A stretch of 7,697 nucleotides of DNA from Bacilli bacterium (lineage in GTDB: Bacteria > Bacillota > Bacilli > Tumebacillales > JAQBPP01): assembly GCA_028287455.1 (NCBI GenBank), contig JAQBPP010000387.1, forward strand, positions 1-7,697, given 5' to 3'. A program made the translations under genes and the position numbers. Position 1 is the stretch's first letter, and every line of letters begins with the position of its first letter. Under the pieces are notes generated by a model that saw only the letters and a program-made list of their open reading frames with translations, made no database searches and was not told the origin of the DNA. Of this stretch, positions 6,885 to 7,697 are shown one piece after another.

Positions 6885-7127
6885 TTAGCGGCCCGACATC
6901 TCCGCCACGCAGCTAGCACAAATGTTTTTGCCTTTAAAATGAATCGTTTCTTCTGCCTGTCCGCAGAAAATGCAAGCGGGCTCATATTTTCGCAGGATAA
7001 TTCGATCTGACTCTGTATAAATTTCCAAGGCGTCTTTTTCCCCAATCCCTAATGTTCTTCGCAATTCAATCGGGATGACGACCCGTCCCAATTCATCGAC
7101 TTTGCGTACAATTCCAGTTGATTTCAT
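6885..7127 (-). CDS. abrB: AbrB-family transition-state regulator with C-terminal zinc ribbon
   Basis: An 80-residue DNA-binding regulator. The N-terminal swapped-hairpin (SpoVT-AbrB) domain, residues 1-48, is nearly identical to B. subtilis AbrB: MKSTGIVRKVDELGRVVIPI and then ELRRTLGI. AbrB represses post-exponential genes for biofilm, competence and sporulation and is itself repressed by Spo0A~P in Bacillus. Here the C-terminal multimerisation half of the Bacillus protein is replaced by Cys52-X2-Cys55 and Cys70-X2-Cys73 (ACIFCG and NICASC), a probable zinc ribbon; I recall this form from clostridial and some bacilli AbrB proteins. The start at 7127 has GGGAGGG six bases upstream. A TTG ten codons earlier (7157) is unlikely to be used. 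The gene points against its neighbours, as in B. subtilis. Confidence 0.93.
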   Translation of the reverse strand: MKSTGIVRKVDELGRVVIPIELRRTLGIGEKDALEIYTESDRIILRKYEPACIFCGQAEETIHFKGKNICASCVAEMSGR

Positions 7128-7194
7128 TCCATACCCTCCCAAATAAATGATGTTCAACTTAGGCTTCTATCACGATATCAAGAATTCCAGTAAA

Positions 7195-7224
7195 TGTATA
7201 TTGAAAAAATTGTCTGTTTTTCCA
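7195..7224 (-). promoter_or_regulatory. Possible abrB promoter
   Basis: On the minus strand TGGAAA (7224-7219) is followed after 18 bases by TATACA (7200-7195), four of six matches to each sigma-A consensus hexamer. Transcription would begin near 7188, giving a leader of about 60 bases before the abrB ATG. It is the best candidate I see, but this AT-rich stretch offers other weak ones, and no convincing Spo0A box is visible around it. Confidence 0.3.
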
Positions 7225-7250
7225 TTAAAAGGCAGTTCAGGGTGGCTCAG

Positions 7251-7279
7251 TTGTAAAAAGAAGAAGAGTTGGATACAAT
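7251..7279 (+). promoter_or_regulatory. Likely sigma-A promoter of metS
   Basis: TTGTAA at 7251-7256 and TACAAT at 7274-7279 are separated by exactly 17 bases. The -10 has five of six consensus matches and the -35 four of six. Transcription would start near 7286, leaving a leader of about 124 bases. A second candidate, TTGACA at 7301-7306 with GATAAC at 7324-7329 (spacing 17), has a perfect -35 but would start inside the downstream terminator stem. Both lie before the terminator at 7330-7365, so a metS transcript from either must pass it or begin in it. Confidence 0.55.
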
Positions 7280-7329
7280 TGGAGTGGCAATGAGGCTAAA
7301 TTGACAGGATTGCAACCTAGTGAGATAAC

Positions 7330-7365
7330 GTCTCTCGTCCCAGTAAACGGAAGAGGACTTTTTTT
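7330..7365 (+). terminator. Intrinsic terminator in the metS leader (attenuator-like)
   Basis: GTCTCTCGTCC at 7330-7340 can pair with GGAAGAGGAC at 7349-7358: nine Watson-Crick pairs, one bulged T and one G-A mismatch, loop CAGTAAAC, followed by seven T residues at 7359-7365. It lies upstream of the metS ribosome site and downstream of the likely metS promoter, so it could set metS expression by premature termination. The 5' arm with its preceding AAC and the CTCGTCCC element resembles the terminator part of T-box leaders. It could also simply stop read-through coming from rsmI. Confidence 0.55.
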
Positions 7366-7409
7366 AACTTATAACAAAGTGTAACTTTTTCAGAAGGGAG
7401 TTTTACTCG

Positions 7410-7697
7410 TTGAATTCAACTCACACGGATCACTTCGAACCAAACGATCCGCACACATTTTATATCACCACTCCCATCTATTACCCGAACGATAAGCTGC
7501 ATATTGGGCACTCGTATACCACGGTAGCCTGTGATGCAATGGCACGTTACAAACGGCTGCAGGGTTTTGATGTCCGATATGTGACCGGTACAGATGAACA
7601 CGGTCAGAAGATTGAACGCAAGGCACAAGAAGCAGGCAAAACGCCGCAGGAATTTGTGGACGAAATGGTGCAGGGAATTCAGCAGCTGTGGGCACGC
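7410..7697 (+). CDS. metS: Methionyl-tRNA synthetase, N-terminal part (runs off the window)
   Basis: The first 96 codons of class I methionyl-tRNA synthetase, which charges tRNA-Met and initiator tRNA with methionine. Visible motifs are FYITTPIYYPND at 17-28, the class I HIGH signature at 31-34 in KLHIGHSYTT, and GTDEHGQKI at 60-68, typical of the Bacillota MetS form. The KMSKS loop, anticodon domain and any C-terminal tRNA-binding domain lie beyond the window. The TTG start is set by AGAAGGGAG at 7392-7400, nine bases upstream, and by the lack of any in-frame ATG before residue 44. The reading frame is open to the final base. Its place after abrB matches B. subtilis. Confidence 0.95.
   Translation, partial: MNSTHTDHFEPNDPHTFYITTPIYYPNDKLHIGHSYTTVACDAMARYKRLQGFDVRYVTGTDEHGQKIERKAQEAGKTPQEFVDEMVQGIQQLWAR

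Noticed and set aside
7151..7157. TGTTCAA as a possible Spo0A box near abrB
   Set aside because: It matches only five of seven consensus bases and lies downstream of the candidate abrB start point; too weak to call.
7239..7250. AGGGTGG followed by CTCAG, resembling the start of a T-box consensus
   Set aside because: The rest of the consensus (NACCGCG) is missing, it lies upstream of the likely metS promoter, and it is about 85 bases from the terminator, much too far for an antiterminator.
7366..7380. TATAAC at 7370-7375 as a -10 for metS downstream of the terminator
   Set aside because: No acceptable -35 stands 16-18 bases upstream and there is no extended -10 TG; the promoter at 7251-7279 is clearly better.

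Overview
The window is an ordinary, well-ordered stretch of core chromosome from an endospore-forming Bacillota (class Bacilli). It carries the arrangement known from Bacillus subtilis between yaaO and metS: yaaO, tmk, darA (yaaQ), yaaR, holB, ricT (yaaT), yabA, yabB (trmN6), rsmI (yabC), then abrB on the opposite strand and the start of metS. Strong GGAGG-type ribosome binding sites, TTG starts and moderate GC content fit this assignment. The zinc-ribbon type of AbrB and the shortened RicT argue against Bacillus itself. Something in the Alicyclobacillus/Tumebacillus/Effusibacillus area is plausible, but that is a guess from memory.

Layout. Bases 1-122 are a leader with a possible sigma-A promoter. 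Bases 123-6857 hold nine co-directional genes with gaps of at most 63 bases and two overlaps (holB/ricT by 13 bases, yabB/rsmI by 4), so they probably form one operon or a few overlapping transcripts. The one clear internal interruption is a hairpin between yabA and yabB. rsmI and abrB converge across 27 bases, with an inverted repeat at the junction. abrB (minus) and metS (plus) diverge from a 282-base intergenic region. That region holds a good metS promoter followed by an intrinsic terminator ahead of the metS start, an attenuator-like arrangement. metS runs off the right end.

How the genes fit together. The cluster serves DNA replication supply and control (Tmk makes dTDP; HolB is the clamp-loader delta-prime subunit; YabA restrains initiation through DnaA/DnaN), RNA modification and processing (YabB and RsmI methylate tRNA and rRNA; RicT is part of the Y-complex that directs RNase Y), second-messenger sensing (DarA binds c-di-AMP), transition-state transcription control (AbrB) and translation (MetRS). 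YaaO is a PLP-dependent basic amino acid decarboxylase-family protein; YaaR has no known function.

No mobile element, CRISPR array, RNA gene or defence or toxin module is visible, and I did not find a new system. The points worth a second look are the metS attenuator-like leader (with a possible decayed T-box), a RicT lacking the usual C-terminal segment, a 13-bp stem hairpin inside tmk, the hairpin that may hide a ribosome binding site ahead of yabB, and the zinc-ribbon AbrB.
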